The notes: generated from the letters alone by a model not told the origin. 64,000 bases of DNA from Ceratodon purpureus (GCA_014871385.1 CM026421.1:14940548-15004547); one strand, 5' to 3'; counted from the first letter of the stretch, positions 1 to 12,180 are shown. Numbers and translations: made by a program.

Positions 1-224
1 TGGTTGCGTGGTGGTTTGTCAATGCTGGAGGGGGGACTGTGATCGATATATTTTTCGACGAGTGGAGAGTGTTTTTTTGAAAAAACCGGTGGCGAGTTTG
101 GAGGACGGTGTTGTGGTTGTGGTGGTGCGGGGAAGTGGATAGGAGTGTTGTTTTCGGGAACTGCATTTGGAGTTGCGAGTTTTGACGTGTGATTTTGAAC
201 TGGAACTTCGGATCGTCGTGAAGC

Positions 225-298
225 ATGCGATGAGATTGACAGCCTCGATTGGAGAACTTGAGTAGGGAAAGGAAAAGGCAATGGTGCATGCGCTTTGA
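225..298 (+). promoter_or_regulatory. Short upstream ORFs in the presumed bHLH leader
   Basis: Upstream of the proposed bHLH start there are three short ATG-initiated frames: 225-233 (2 codons plus stop), 230-265 (11 codons plus stop) and 281-298 (5 codons plus stop). If the leader is transcribed from the left part of the window, these would reduce re-initiation at ATG 474. The transcription start is not visible, so their presence in the mRNA is inferred. Confidence 0.4.
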
Positions 299-473
299 GC
301 GGGGACGAGTAAGGGAGGAAGGTGTTGAGGTCTTATTGTTTCGGCGGAAAGGGTTTAGTGGAGGCAGTTGAAGTAGAAGTCAAGGCTGGAGAAGCGGAGA
401 CTTGAAATCACAGCTGCACGAAGTGGTGCCGTCTGGTTGGTGGAGTGTTTGATTTGAACTTTAAAGCAGCGCG

Positions 474-2226
474 ATGACGCTCAGTTTGCAGAGACCGGAT
501 GATCGCGGCGGGCTACGGTCCATGGAAAAATGGTATTCACTTGCTCCTCTTGCAGTCACACCTCACATGCGTAGAATGTGCAGTGATTGAAACCGGGCTC
601 CTGAGTTGCAGGTCTTGTGTGAGGAACTGGAATAATTTAAATTTTGCATGTGGCCTGCTCGAAATGTTTCTCGGTAGGTTTTGAGTGATCCCTGTGAGCG
701 ATTGTCCTACAAGGTCGATGAATGCTTTCCTTGGTTAAGGTTTTCGGCACCTTGACGGAGAAGGCCGTGACACTGTGACTTGCAGAAACTGATCAGCAAC
801 ATATGCGCTCCTCTCCTTGTGTGTAGGTCGAATTCTGGATGGGGCAATCAGCATCCTATTCTTGAACCCTCAATGAGTCCTCTGTTCTTCCCGCACCAAG
901 GACTGCAATCGCAGTCTATGTTTCCGCAACTTGTGGGAAGCGCGGAGCAGCAAGCACTCGTGCAAGCATTCGTGCAACAAGCAAATGCGGAACATTCCAT
1001 GCTGGACTCGACCCGGGCTCAGCGACCCCGGGGAACTGGCAGCATAGACACGCTGCTGAAGTCCAGCAACAGCTCCAGCATGGTAGACTCCACGAGCGAC
1101 GACGAATGCACAGCGCCGGAGAATCTGCAGATGAATTGCATCTCCTCGCTAGGGGGTGGCCCTATGTCGCCTGTCTTGCAGGCCAACTTGCTGGACCGCA
1201 CCGCGAGCACGGGGACGTCCCTGATGAACGCCAAGGACTTCTTCCGCATGGAGAGCCCCGGGGGACCTCTGTCACCGAACGCTCTCCCTCGCGGCGAGAG
1301 CGAAGACTCGCTTGCGGGCGCTGAGGCCGTTGCGACGTTTAAGCGTCGGCTGCTGGAAGAAGACGAGAGCGAATGGTTGGACCAGATCCATGGCGCTAGG
1401 GCGAAGATGGCGAAGGTCGGTGTCGAAACTTTCCCGCTTCAACAAGAACCGGTCGATATGGCGCCCTTCTCCGACGTCCCAGCGCTCACCACCATTGCCT
1501 CCGTGATGCCGGCCTCGTCACCTTTTCTGCAAGAAGCCGTTGGCGGGGCAGGGAATCCGTCCGTGGACATGGACAAGCTCGCCAGCATGCGTGCTATACT
1601 CTTTCGCCACGCTTCACAGCCTGTGCCGAGCTTGGAGGAGATCGCGAGCACACGCCCAAAGCGACGCAATGTGAGAATTTCGAAGGACCCTCAGAGTGTG
1701 GCGGCTCGCTTGCGTCGCGAGCGCATCAGCGATCGCATCCGCGTCCTGCAACGTTTGGTTCCGGGGGGGACCAAGATGGACACAGCGTCCATGCTTGATG
1801 AGGCCATCCATTATGTCAAGTTTCTCAAACTGCAGCTTCAGGTCCGCTGCAACACCAACTTTTTCGTCTCTCTTTTTCATGTTTTCCTTCACCTTCGCTA
1901 CAATTTCTTCGTCAAGATTACGTCAAGCTTAGTTTCTGAAGGTTTTTTTGTTTGGTCTGTTTATCCAGACTTTGGAGCAGATAGGAAACAACAGCAACAA
2001 CGACGATCCCAGGGGGCTTGTACAGCAGCAACCGCCATCGCAGCTGTCGAGTTTGGTGCGTCCTTTCGACTTGAACTGCACACAGGCATGGCCTGCTCCA
2101 CCGACAAGTATGGTGAATAATCTTCATCATAGCCAAGCTTCACTCCGGCAAGGACTATCAACACTGTGGCCCAGTGATGCGAACAATGCATTTTCCGATG
2201 CGATGCAAGAGCAGTTTTGTCATTAA
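474..2226 (+). CDS. HECATE-like bHLH transcription factor (subfamily VIIIb), 3 exons, 443 aa
   Basis: Exons 474-532, 827-1841 and 1969-2226 (stop TAA 2224-2226). Phases agree at both junctions: the exon 1/2 join restores a Trp codon, and exon 2 ends on a whole Gln codon. The bHLH domain is at about residues 300-362: a basic part with [20 protein letters not shown], then [15 protein letters not shown], then [19 protein letters not shown], continuing into exon 3 as TLEQ. This closely resembles the HECATE/INDEHISCENT clade, which regulates tissue patterning and acts as nuclear dimers. As in that clade, Ala replaces the Glu that usually contacts the E-box, and the usual His is Gln. The rest is Ser/Gln-rich and low in known domains. 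ATG 474 was chosen because only this frame joins exon 2 in phase; ATG 522, in the same frame, is an alternative. Family assignment is firm; the first exon is less so. Confidence 0.88.
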
Positions 2227-4145
2227 GATTTGAGCTCTTAGGTTACCATTTGGAGGCCACATTTTGAGGGAGATCGTCGACACGCTGCGAAGGTCATGCC
2301 GGGAGTAATTGACCTTGCCGCAGCAGTTTTGAGAGAGACCATCTAATCAAGCGAGATTTCGACCAATCTCTGAGACGCAGATTATCCTGGTTCATGTTTT
2401 AACCTTCCGCTTCTGCTTCATATTTTAGGAGCTTCCTCAACCCCCGCCATCGCCATCCTTGAGTTGGGCCCTCTTTTGTATCGTAAATGCAGTATATACA
2501 AGACCCCACCCCCTTCTCCGATTCATCAACTCTACATGCCGCCCTACCTAGGACTAACCTGATTTTCTATGCTTATGTTAACTGATCAATCAAGCTTTGG
2601 AGGACGCAGATGGAGGAAGCTACCAGTACTGAGAATTATTTATTTTTCCAATTCTAGTGCTTTATCCCTTGGTTATCCCAAAAGCAGCTCTTTACTCTTG
2701 TATAGTAGTAGTAGCAGCAGGTCATCTGACTCTGTGGATGGATTGATAATATTGAGCTTGGGTTACTTCGTACATATGGTCACAGATCCAGGGAAGAATC
2801 ATTTGGATAGATATGAGCCTGCAGGGGCATGTTATTCTTCCATTAAAGCTATGGTATCACCACCACAAAAATGTACAGGACCATTACTGCAATGCCAATG
2901 CATTGCAGTTTATGAATTAATATGATGCTGGGCTGCTAGCCCGTACACTTTTGATTACCTTGATAGTGTTGTGTACCCATCTTTGTTTACTCTAGAGTCT
3001 TCTTTTGCATATCTATCTGGTTTACATGATGCCATAGCTATTTGATGATTACTTCTGTTGCTGGGGGACTTGTCCAATGTACTCTTCATTGGTAACATCA
3101 TGCACAAATGAATGTGGTGAAACCTTTCTGGGTGCGCGACTAGCACATAGTACAAAGAGAGGACAAGGCCTGGTCCTCTTTGCTTGAATTGTCTGGTGAT
3201 CTTAGAAGGCCTCCTGGATCCTGATCAGTTGAACGCTGGAAAATGTCGGGCCACCTCATGAAGGTTGTTATGAGGAGTCTGATAGTACATGTTTCGTCGA
3301 TAGTGGGGATGACTCTGCACGGTGATGGGCAAAAGATATACAATCTGCCAGCTTCTTTGAGTAGCAATGAAGGAACGAAAGCATCTGTGGCCCTTCTAAG
3401 CTGCAATTTCAGGCCTGAAGAAGCTACAAATGAGCTTCAGCCAAATGATCTTAGAGGGTCAAACAGTGGACCAAGTCCACTCTGGAGTCTGGAGGTCTGG
3501 CCAAGGCTTGCTTAAAAGTTCAGAGTCTTTGACTTGAGGTATCACTATGTTATGTTAAGTCTTCAAGAAACTGACACAGAATTGCTTAATCTGTTTGTTG
3601 ATGTAGATGGAAGTTCCTCTTTCTGCACTAAAACAATGCACAAAGTCGCTCATCAGTGACCAGGAGTTGGAAAGACAAGGACAATCCGTGCATGATTCCA
3701 TCATGTAACATAAAAAAATTTGGGTACCTCAATCCTGAAGAATTGTGAGCAAAATCATAGGAGAGTAAACTATAAAACTTAATGAAAGAGATGATCCAAT
3801 ATTTTCAGTACTCCATCCTATCCACCTTCTTTTGATTTTTAGCTCAAGTGATGCGTATAAGAGCATCAAGGTTAGAGTATGTTAGAGTCGTTTGATTTGA
3901 GGTACACTTTATTAATGTTATGCTTCATTGCATGGAAAAGTCAAATTGTTTCAAATGTAAAATCCTTGTGCACACAAGCTTATTGCAATGTGAATTTTTC
4001 CAATTACAACCATAGAGTAAAGCAATGTTTTATATTTGATCTACTCATGTCTAATTGCAAAACATGCAACATAACACGAGTAGGAAATTATGCACAATAT
4101 GTATATGAAAATTCACCTTTAAGTGGTGTTAACTTCTAACAAGTC
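2227..4145. other. bHLH 3' flank and intergenic DNA, no gene recognised
   Basis: The first few hundred bases after the bHLH stop are probably its 3' UTR; a pyrimidine-rich stretch lies at about 2440-2540. The rest has moderate GC and short open frames, for example 2569-2925 and 3243-3515, whose translations show no domain or family resemblance I recognise. A short TAG/CAG trinucleotide run lies near 2703-2721. I see no supported gene. Confidence 0.5.
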
Positions 4146-4232
4146 AACAGTGAACATACAAACAAATAATTGACATAAAGAAGGTGTAAGGCAGAATAAA
4201 CTATTAGTCGGTCTTGGCAATCTTCTATACAT

Positions 4233-4281
<49 letters not shown>

Positions 4282-4361
4282 AGTGAACATACAAACAAAT
4301 AATTGACATAAAGAAGGTGTAAGGCAGAATAAACTATTAGTCGGTCTTGGCAATCTTCTAT
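4146..4361. repeat. 83-bp direct duplication flanking a (GA)n tract
   Basis: Positions 4146-4228 are repeated, apparently without change, at 4279-4361. Between the copies lies a (GA)n run at about 4235-4278. The offset is 133 bp. The arrangement fits slippage or unequal exchange at the microsatellite, and the lack of divergence suggests a recent event or an assembly artefact. Confidence 0.9.
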
Positions 4362-4364
4362 CAG

Positions 4365-4400
4365 TATAGAGAGAGAGAGGAGAGAGGAGAGAGAGAGAAG

Positions 4401-4431
<31 letters not shown>

Positions 4432-4440
4432 ATAAGAGAC

Positions 4441-4477
<37 letters not shown>

Positions 4478-4481
4478 GAGA

Positions 4482-4515
<34 letters not shown>

Positions 4516-4627
4516 TCTCGCTCTCTATCTCGCGCCCTCTCTCTCGCTCTACTCTCTCTCCATCATCTCTCGCTCCGCTCTCTCTATCTCTCTCTGCTCT
4601 AGCGTCTCTCTCTCTAGCTCTCGCTCC

Positions 4628-4671
<44 letters not shown>
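4365..4671. repeat. Compound (GA)n / (CT)n / (GA)n microsatellite
   Basis: About 150 bp of interrupted GA repeat (4365-4516) switch abruptly to CT-rich repeat (about 4517-4629) and then back to pure GA (about 4630-4671). The strand switch makes an imperfect inverted repeat that could fold back or form triplex DNA. Long open frames on both strands here are artefacts of the dinucleotide repeat. Confidence 0.9.
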
Positions 4672-4673
<2 letters not shown>

Positions 4674-4699
4674 GGTCTTCGGAGGAAACCGATGTGAAT

Positions 4700-7600
4700 T
4701 AAGTGTTTGTTTGATCCACCTCCAATCCAATGCCCAATTCTATACATGCACTTTTATTTTGCACCCTAGTTTTTAGTTTCGAACATCCCATTTCATAATT
4801 GAGTTACCTTGATACTTGATTAGAGAGTGGAACATTACGAACATGGTGTTAGATGATTGATGGATAATGTATGAAAAAAATATGCTAATTTATTGACAAA
4901 TATAGCGATCTACGAAGAGTTATTTCTAAAATTTATAAATTTTTTGGGTAATAAGTCCTTTCTAAAACTAAAAGCGGATTTAAACTTCTCACTCAAAAAT
5001 TCTATGATCTTTGCAAGTATGCCACATGGCTTAAAACAACACGATTAGTGTCCATTTCCTATTCATGCCTTGGAAGCCATCTGATACTAAGGTAGGATGT
5101 CCTAGAACCACCACGACCCTCATAAGCAACATGTAGGTCTTCCTAGAACCGCCACTAGTAGCCACTAGCATTGTCAGAACACTCAATTCAAACTGACCAA
5201 TTATAACACTCAAAAAGTTGGTGGTTTTGTGTATCATCATGAGTGAAAATTAGTACCACATGGTGTGACAATGGGAAAGTCTACATATCAGTTTTGGGTC
5301 ACGAAGTACTTTTGTGTTTAGAAATTTATATTTATTTCAGTATTGGGAAGAAAATTCTGTAAAAAAATTGCATTCTGGTTGAAAACAACTTTTCAACATG
5401 GGAAAAATACACCCTGAAAATAACCTTGCAAAAAAAAGCTCAGAATTCTTAAGTTGGTGGTTTTAGGACAGTCGACCTTAGAGGTCGACCTTAGAGCTGG
5501 CATTGTTGGGTGAACTCAGCTGAGACATCTGGTAAATTCAAGCATCTCATAGCTCTGGTGCTTCACTTGAGGTCATTGACATACGGACTATACAACAGAC
5601 TTCAAGTCATTCAGTCCCTTCAACCTGGCAGAACTAGACGCAACCAGTGGTACATACAACTAGTCTCCCACCTATTCAGCTGTTCATTAAAGCATGACCA
5701 CTGCTTGAGGTCACTCAGCATCACGTCAATAACGTAGCATCAATTGACAGGTATCATTAAACCATTCACATTCTGCTATATATGTTATGGAGACCTAAAT
5801 TGGGTCGAGAATTAACAGCTGGTAGTGAGAGTGAATATTTCAACATTCTACTGCAATGAATGGGAAGGAGTTATTAGCAGTAATGAAACAGTTGCCAAAC
5901 ATATTCTTCAGAGTCCAGTCATTCAAGTTTTTATGGAATGGCAACATTCGCCACTGAGAACATGCTTGTTTGACGAGGCCCACATGTAAATTTATTTCAC
6001 TGGTATAAATAGAGTTTTGTTTATCTGCTGTGGTGACAAAAATGGGCTGAACACTGCAGTGCTCGTTGCTGAAAATTGATCGGGAAGTAGTACGAAGGGA
6101 GCCCATGTGATTTGTTTTGAAGTGTACAAATTGTATGTCATAATCCATTGGGCCTTGTTCTATCCCGAATCTGTTTCCTCAGAGCATGACTTCTTGAAGA
6201 CTTCTCCCCGGGCCCCTTGTTGTGTATTAAAAAAAGGACTTGTCCCTGGGTGTAACTTATATTCTCAGCTTAGATTGTGTCTACTGTAGACAAAATCTTG
6301 TAGCCTGACAATCTGGATTCCATTAATGCTGAGGTTGTTACACAATGAGGTAGCGCCCCACTATATTTAAAGTGACCCTGGTGAAACAAGGGTGTACTCT
6401 GGCCCCTCTGTGGTCTCAACAGCTGAATCTCATAGCACTGTATTTGTGTTGAATGGTAGAAATTTCAAAGAATATTTGTGGAAAATAATGTAGCACTGCC
6501 TTATTCCTTTTCATTCTTTATTCCAAAACACGATTATAAATTCCATGTAGCTAAGAGATATAATATATAATATACCTTTGAAAATTCAATCATTCAACAC
6601 AAATACCATGTTTTTTTGAAAATTATAGCAAAAACTATTAGAGATTACCAATAACCAAGAACTTCAATACAATTATAATTGAAAGATTACCAAGTTCTTA
6701 CCATATCTAATAGCTATTTGAAGAAAACAAAGGCAGAGGATATTTAGACAACTCAAGGTATCTTATCTTGCATTCCAAAAACTCATAAGAAAATTCATTA
6801 TTTTGACACTTCATGGGCCTACTTTATTCTTAGTTATTACAAAAAAATACATTTACATCAAAAGCCTTTGGTTTTTATTTTATTTATTTTATTTTATTTT
6901 CAATGAATTTTTGGATGAAAATGAAGGAAAATTCATCATAGAAATCAAGGATAAACAACGCAAAGCCTTTGACAAGGTCCGAATAAGGGCAATAGACCTA
7001 CCAAGACTAGAACTAAACTAAGATTAATAAAGATGATCTAAGGACTAATAAACTTTTGCTAAGGCAAATCTTCAATTGACTCGTTGAATAATATACTTAT
7101 ATCACTACATTTGAAACTTTTCCTCTACAAATTTTGCTTTACCAGATTTTCTTATGCATTGTTGGATTGTACTTTAGTAAACAATCCTACTGTAATATAT
7201 CAATTACAATCAAATTTACATTGTATCGTCTCTTCAACCTAAAAATTATTCATGAAAATTCTTGTTTTTCATTCCACAAGTTCCACTATTTCATAGAATA
7301 AATTCTTACAAAAGTAGGAAGAGCCTACTCAAAGTCTTGAAGTATCAATGAATACAATGTCCAAAGGTGCTATGTTTTGTGATAAAGAATACATATCAAA
7401 TGTTTGTATGGCAACAAGTCTCTCTAGCTACTATCTAGCAGGTATAGAGAATTGACTACCTTAAGTAACCTTCCGGCCACAACAAACCCCACATTTGTTG
7501 TAGACATTGTAGCCACAACTCACGTTATAAGGGCAAGATGCGTTTTACATGCTTGTCAACATCAAAAGACTGAAGGTCTTGGCTTAGATTGTTCATTTAA

Positions 7601-8640
7601 GGACCAATAATCCTTCCATTCTAATTGGTATCTACATCCATGTGCCAAAGCCTCTGAGTACACTCACATTTCTAAAATTTGTTTAAACTATCTTTTCTAG
7701 TACCAAGTCTTCTGCAAAGTCTTTGTAAATGTCGCTTACTTGGATATGTCACACAATCAACCATGAAAACAATCAATGCATCACGCAAGCAATCTTACAG
7801 TAAGAAGTGAAAACATTTTCCTTCAGGATGACGTGGGAATGCTTACATATCAAAACTAATAAATAAATATATCAAAAGAACATAAAGGCAACCTTTTTGA
7901 TACCACCGCTTTTAAATATAACTCATGAATTAATAAAAGACAATAAAATAAACCAAATTATTTTTTGACATAATATATTTGTCAACTTATTCTTGAAAAA
8001 TTAGATCCAATTTTTATTGCAAAAAATAAAAACCATTCTAGATTTTACAAAATCTCAACTCAACCAATTCTCTAATAGTTATAATGTTTATCAATTTTTT
8101 TCTAAAAGGAAGATATAGATGGATAGATTTTAATTATATATTTCTCTTATGTGTAGAGTTTAGAATAAATCTATTAAGTGAATTACAAATAGCTTTAGAC
8201 TTGCTTCACATTTAACTCAAATGTTGAAAGCCCAAAGATTTCCATTAATCAAGTTGAAGGACAATGTAGAAAATGACCTCTTGAAATTAGCACTACAACC
8301 AAAGTCTAAAGCTCAATATCCTTTGAAGTACTTTCATGGCAACATTTTTTTGTTTGGCTCCAAATGTTTCGGCTTTCGATGATAGTTTGAAAATCCAAGT
8401 TACATCCAAAACCCAAACAATTTCTTATGTTGAAATATGTTCAAGAAGAAAAAAATCTATGATTTCTCAATGATTGGTCATGTTCCCAAAAACCTTGTCA
8501 CATCTAATTATTAATATTTGGACATCCATTTTTGTTGAAGCTATGTTAGTTACAAGTAAAAATTAGATTTAAGAGTTATAACTTTTTTATAATAAAGAAC
8601 ATTTAGGTGAGTTTATTTGATATATTTTTGTTAGTCCGCA
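4700..8640. other. AT-rich intergenic DNA, no gene
   Basis: Nearly 4 kb of AT-rich sequence with stop codons in all frames. The only local structure I noted is a short tandem duplication of a GTCGACCTTAGAG-like word at about 5470-5495. No domain-bearing frame is visible. Confidence 0.55.
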
Positions 8641-8649
8641 CACAATACA

Positions 8650-9150
8650 AGTCATGTAAAGGATGAGCTCTTGGCCAAAAAGACTCACGGCTAGTGTAAG
8701 AGGTGGCCCAAAGCAAAAAGACAACGACTCAGCCAAGCCCCTGCGATAAGGCGACCTCTAAGTCGATGAGCCCTGATAAGCAATGGCTCAACCGGCGGAA
8801 TGCCGGACAAAAGATTCAAACCTTGCCCACAATCCAAAACAATCAAGCCTACTAACTTCCAACTATAGCATATTTGAAGCACCTATCTACCATTGATTCT
8901 CAGCTATGGTCTAGTGCTCTACTCTATCTGTTCAAACTTTATTAAATCGCCTCATCATAAACCACAACCTCGCGGAAAACCAAACAATATGGTATAGATA
9001 GACGCACCCACCGGAGGGCGTCACACGTGGTGAAGAACTGGAGGAGCTCCAAGAAGGCGCCAGCCCGGACGGGGCGACGTAGATCACTCACCACGCGTGC
9101 AAGCTTAGAGGCGGAGGTCTCTACCGGCCTAAAGCACTTGTCGAGAAATT
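8650..9150. other. GC-richer island, probably left by a mobile element; unassigned
   Basis: Base composition rises sharply against the AT-rich surroundings, especially at 8690-8830 and 9000-9130. No intact frame is present. The island runs directly into the zinc-knuckle-like trace at 9150-9295, so I infer it is part of the same decayed element. I found no clear long terminal repeat or primer-binding site. Confidence 0.3.
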
Positions 9151-9295
9151 TTTGAACATGCCCATGTATTTTGAGCTGCTTTTGTCTTATGAAGAAATCT
9201 CACAATGCAAAAACTATTTTTCATTGTGAGGGATGTCGCCAAGGGCATTTCTTGCTGATGAGGCATCTGGCAAAAGGGAAGGAAAACTCCCGACC
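9150..9295 (+). mobile_element. Decayed retroelement trace with zinc-knuckle-like motif
   Basis: One plus frame reads LLSYEEISQCKNYF around 9170-9220. After a one-base frame change, the next stretch reads HCEGCRQGHFLLMRHLAKGK (9222-9281). The order, a short aromatic-rich stretch followed by C-x2-C then G-H, resembles the region before the zinc knuckle of plant retroelement gag or LINE ORF1 proteins. The spacing to His is one residue short of the CCHC consensus and the final Cys is missing. With frameshifts and stops nearby, this is at best a fossil. Confidence 0.3.
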
Positions 9296-9830
9296 ATACT
9301 TTAGGATTATTGCACAAACTATTTTTTGACCTTACCTATATTTTTGCTTGTAACATGCTTTCTATTGTGGATAGATTCTAGAGAAAAAATCGAGAGGAGC
9401 CTTCCGAAGCTTCCTCACGAGATAGAAGGATCATGTGATTCAAAAGAACAAATCTTTTGGCTTCTATAACGCTATATTATTAGTTTTTTAATTTATTCAA
9501 AAATTCTACAAATCTCCAAATATTCCGCCTTTGGCTCTTAGGCTTTGATACTTCACACAGTGAATGACCAAATACTAGAGCTTTTATATAACAATTGGAC
9601 TCTTGTAGTCTTGTTATGAATTAATCTAGTCATGCAAATAAGATAAGAACATATACAAGTTAGTTCATAAGTTTTGATTTTATTTATTTTTAAATTCAAA
9701 AATTCAAAAAACAAGAACATATTATTTTATTTTATTATTTTATTTTTTTTTCCTTTTCCTTTTCTTTTTCTTTTTCCTTTTACTTTTTCTTTTTTCTTTT
9801 TTCATTTTTCTTTTCTGAAACAAGAAAAGT
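9296..9830. other. AT-rich spacer ending in a T/C-rich tract
   Basis: No gene is visible. Positions about 9674-9825 are almost purely T-rich with CTTTTC-like units on the plus strand, giving a polypyrimidine tract next to the GC-richer island that follows. Confidence 0.5.
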
Positions 9831-10430
9831 CTTTATTTAACCCCCACAAGATTGGTGCAGAAACACAACCCAGTGGGCAAACACCGCATCGAAACGCAGC
9901 TACCACAAGCGTCCTGAATGAGGTGGCTGTGGGAAGCCTGAAGGGGCCCTCAGTCCTGAGCAGGCTGCAAATGGCGATGGACGAGGGGAAGAGGAGTGTT
10001 GGGGTGGGGGTGGGGGGTGGGGCTGGATAAGTGTACAGAAGTGGGCAGGCATCTATGATCTGGCAGCGGTGCTGCCCCATCTGGGCCCTGGGCGTTGAGC
10101 AGTCCTCACCAAAATGGAAGCCTGCTCTGGACTCATCCTGCATTCTGCCTGCTCTGCCTGCAGTGGGTCCTGCTTACGCCTCGTCTTGCAGACCCCCCTT
10201 CCTTCCTGCACGGCCACGGATAAATAAATGCCCTCCCTCACTGCCTTCCCCTTCCTCTTTCCTCAACCCCATTGCATTACACTATTTCCACACCTCAGGA
10301 TGTTCCCTTCTCCACACTCACTATGAATTGAGCAGCATCGACCGAGCTGCAGAATTGAGACTTAAGGGGTTACAGTACAGATTAAGAGCTCATCCCATGG
10401 AGCTACAAAATCTGTGATTGGCTCATCAAC
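9830..10430. other. GC-richer island, unidentified (possible non-coding transcript)
   Basis: About 600 bp of markedly higher GC between AT-rich flanks. Open frames exist on both strands (for example plus 10031-10417 and minus 9802-10143), but their translations are Pro/Ser/Cys-rich and match nothing I recognise. A poly(A)-like run at about 10459-10492 follows on the plus strand. It could be an untranslated exon, a non-coding RNA or an old insertion. Confidence 0.3.
10001..10022 (+). other. G-quadruplex motif
   Basis: Four runs of 4-6 G separated by single T bases. This satisfies the standard intramolecular G-quadruplex pattern with one-base loops, the most stable class in vitro. Confidence 0.8.
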
Positions 10431-12180
10431 TTGTCTTGGGATGACTTGGGTTTACACTACCAGAAAAAGAAAAAAGAAAAAAAAAAAAAAAAGACCAAAG
10501 GAGTGAGGTCCTACCGTCTTCAGAAGGTCTAAAAACATGCCAAGTGGATAATGTTGAAGGGTTTACCGTCTCCTGGATTTTTTGGGGTGAAAGAGGCAAA
10601 TACGGTTCTCTCGTTGTGAAACTAGGAGACTATAGGCATGAAATACTATTTTGATATTTTAAAACAATTTTTATTTATGGAGGAATAATGTTCCACAATT
10701 GCCATTGATAGGCAATCATTTAAAAATCATAACACCCACTTTCTGAAGTACATAGTCATTCCTTCCGGTCCAAGTTTGGATTACACTTAGTAAAAGGCCC
10801 AAGGGCTTTGAAAATAACATTTTTTTAAAGTGTAACCATGAAGTGTGACTATGGAATTAATCAAATTTTCTTGGTCACGGCTCTTGGTTTGTAGTGTAAA
10901 CCACCCTTAGTAAAACAAAATAAGGTAGGATATCCTATCAACGCCAATATTAGCAAATGTGCACATGTGAAGGGGACACATTTTATTAAAATTAATTTTT
11001 TGGTCAATGTAAAATGTATTGCAATTTTAGCTAATGTGGTTTCATATTTTTTTTGACAAAATGCAAATAAGTTTTAGATTTGGAAGTGTCTTGCTTTTTT
11101 TAGTCTATAAATGCCTCTAGGTACTCCTAGTGAGTGTCGTCAATAAGTAAGGGATTTTCAATAATAAAAAGCCTTAATTAGGAGGTAATAATGATTGAGT
11201 GTGGTAATAATGAGGTGGGGTGTGGCAAAGATAAATCATTTCTACAGTGGCGCTCACAAATAAATGACGTTCATGGGTTGGTCCACTTTAAATAGCGGCC
11301 ATTTTCAAAAACATTATTATTGTTTTAGTGAAGTCAAGGAGACCAAACACTCAAGCAGATGAAGGCCTACTAAGAGCTCCAATTTTTATTTATTTTGGCA
11401 ATGATGGGTTGAAGACAAAGTGACAAAGCTTTGTCTAACCAAATGCATGTTTGAAGATTAGTTGTGTGCAATTCTAGGCTTTGGATATTTGCAAAATATG
11501 TTGTGTGGAATACTAGATTTCTGCTATGGCACATACCTTGAATCCTGATACAATGGACTAGTGGCTATGTTGAATTGGTTTTGAGTGCAGATAGAGATGC
11601 CAACTGACACATAGGTAGGTTTTCTATTGTTACCTACGTGAAACCAATGATGTTTGAAAAGAATCCACTTCCGTTAATTCTTTATAAATAGCAAAATTGT
11701 GGTGCCCCTTCTTCAGCAAGAATTGTCAATATGGTGCCTCTTTGGTGAAGCATTCACAATAAACAACTCGAAGATCTCATGAATTTACTTTGAAATAATG
11801 TAATAAAATTTTCAAAGCAAAATACTAGACTCCTCTGCGTCTCCAATGCACTTTACAATTCATGATTTCATGTAGTTCTGAGCAGACAACAAGAACTTCT
11901 CAAAGTTCATATTTTATGGCCTGAAAAACAAGATTCAAATTATTTCTGTGACCAACTTTACAGGAGATTCCATCGACAACTGCACTCCATGGTGCAACTC
12001 TCCATAGGGATACACAACCCACCTTGGTATCACACACAGCCTCTGCATCATGGAATTGCTCAATCATTCAATGCATAGATGACTGGGAGTGAGGGCTAAC
12101 ATGAATGCATTTGTCCCCTTTGATCAGCATTTTCTGTGCAGATTATGCTTCTGAGAACCTGAAGCTCGAGTGTGTCTAAA
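10431..12180. other. AT-rich intergenic DNA, no gene
   Basis: Starts with an A-rich run at about 10459-10492. The remainder is AT-rich with frequent stops on both strands and no recognisable coding frame or structured repeat. Confidence 0.5.

Noticed and set aside
780..826. Extension of the bHLH frame upstream of 827
   Set aside because: It lacks an ATG, opens on TTG, and crosses a clear splice acceptor (TGTGTGTAG at 818-826). The in-phase exon at 474-532 is a better start.
4347..4747. Long open frames on both strands through the GA/CT block
   Set aside because: They encode only Arg-Glu or Ser-Leu dipeptide repeats created by the microsatellite.
8810..8830. Possible tRNA-like B box (ATTCAAACC)
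   Set aside because: It lacks the initial G, has no matching A box at proper distance, and no cloverleaf can be drawn.
8985..9005. Sequence resembling a tRNA-Met primer-binding site (TGGTATAGATAGAC)
   Set aside because: It differs from the consensus TGGTATCAGAGC at key positions, and no long terminal repeat ends next to it.
9802..10417. Overlapping plus and minus frames of 113-128 codons
   Set aside because: Both strands are open because of composition; no domain, no splice chain and no codon pattern favours one.
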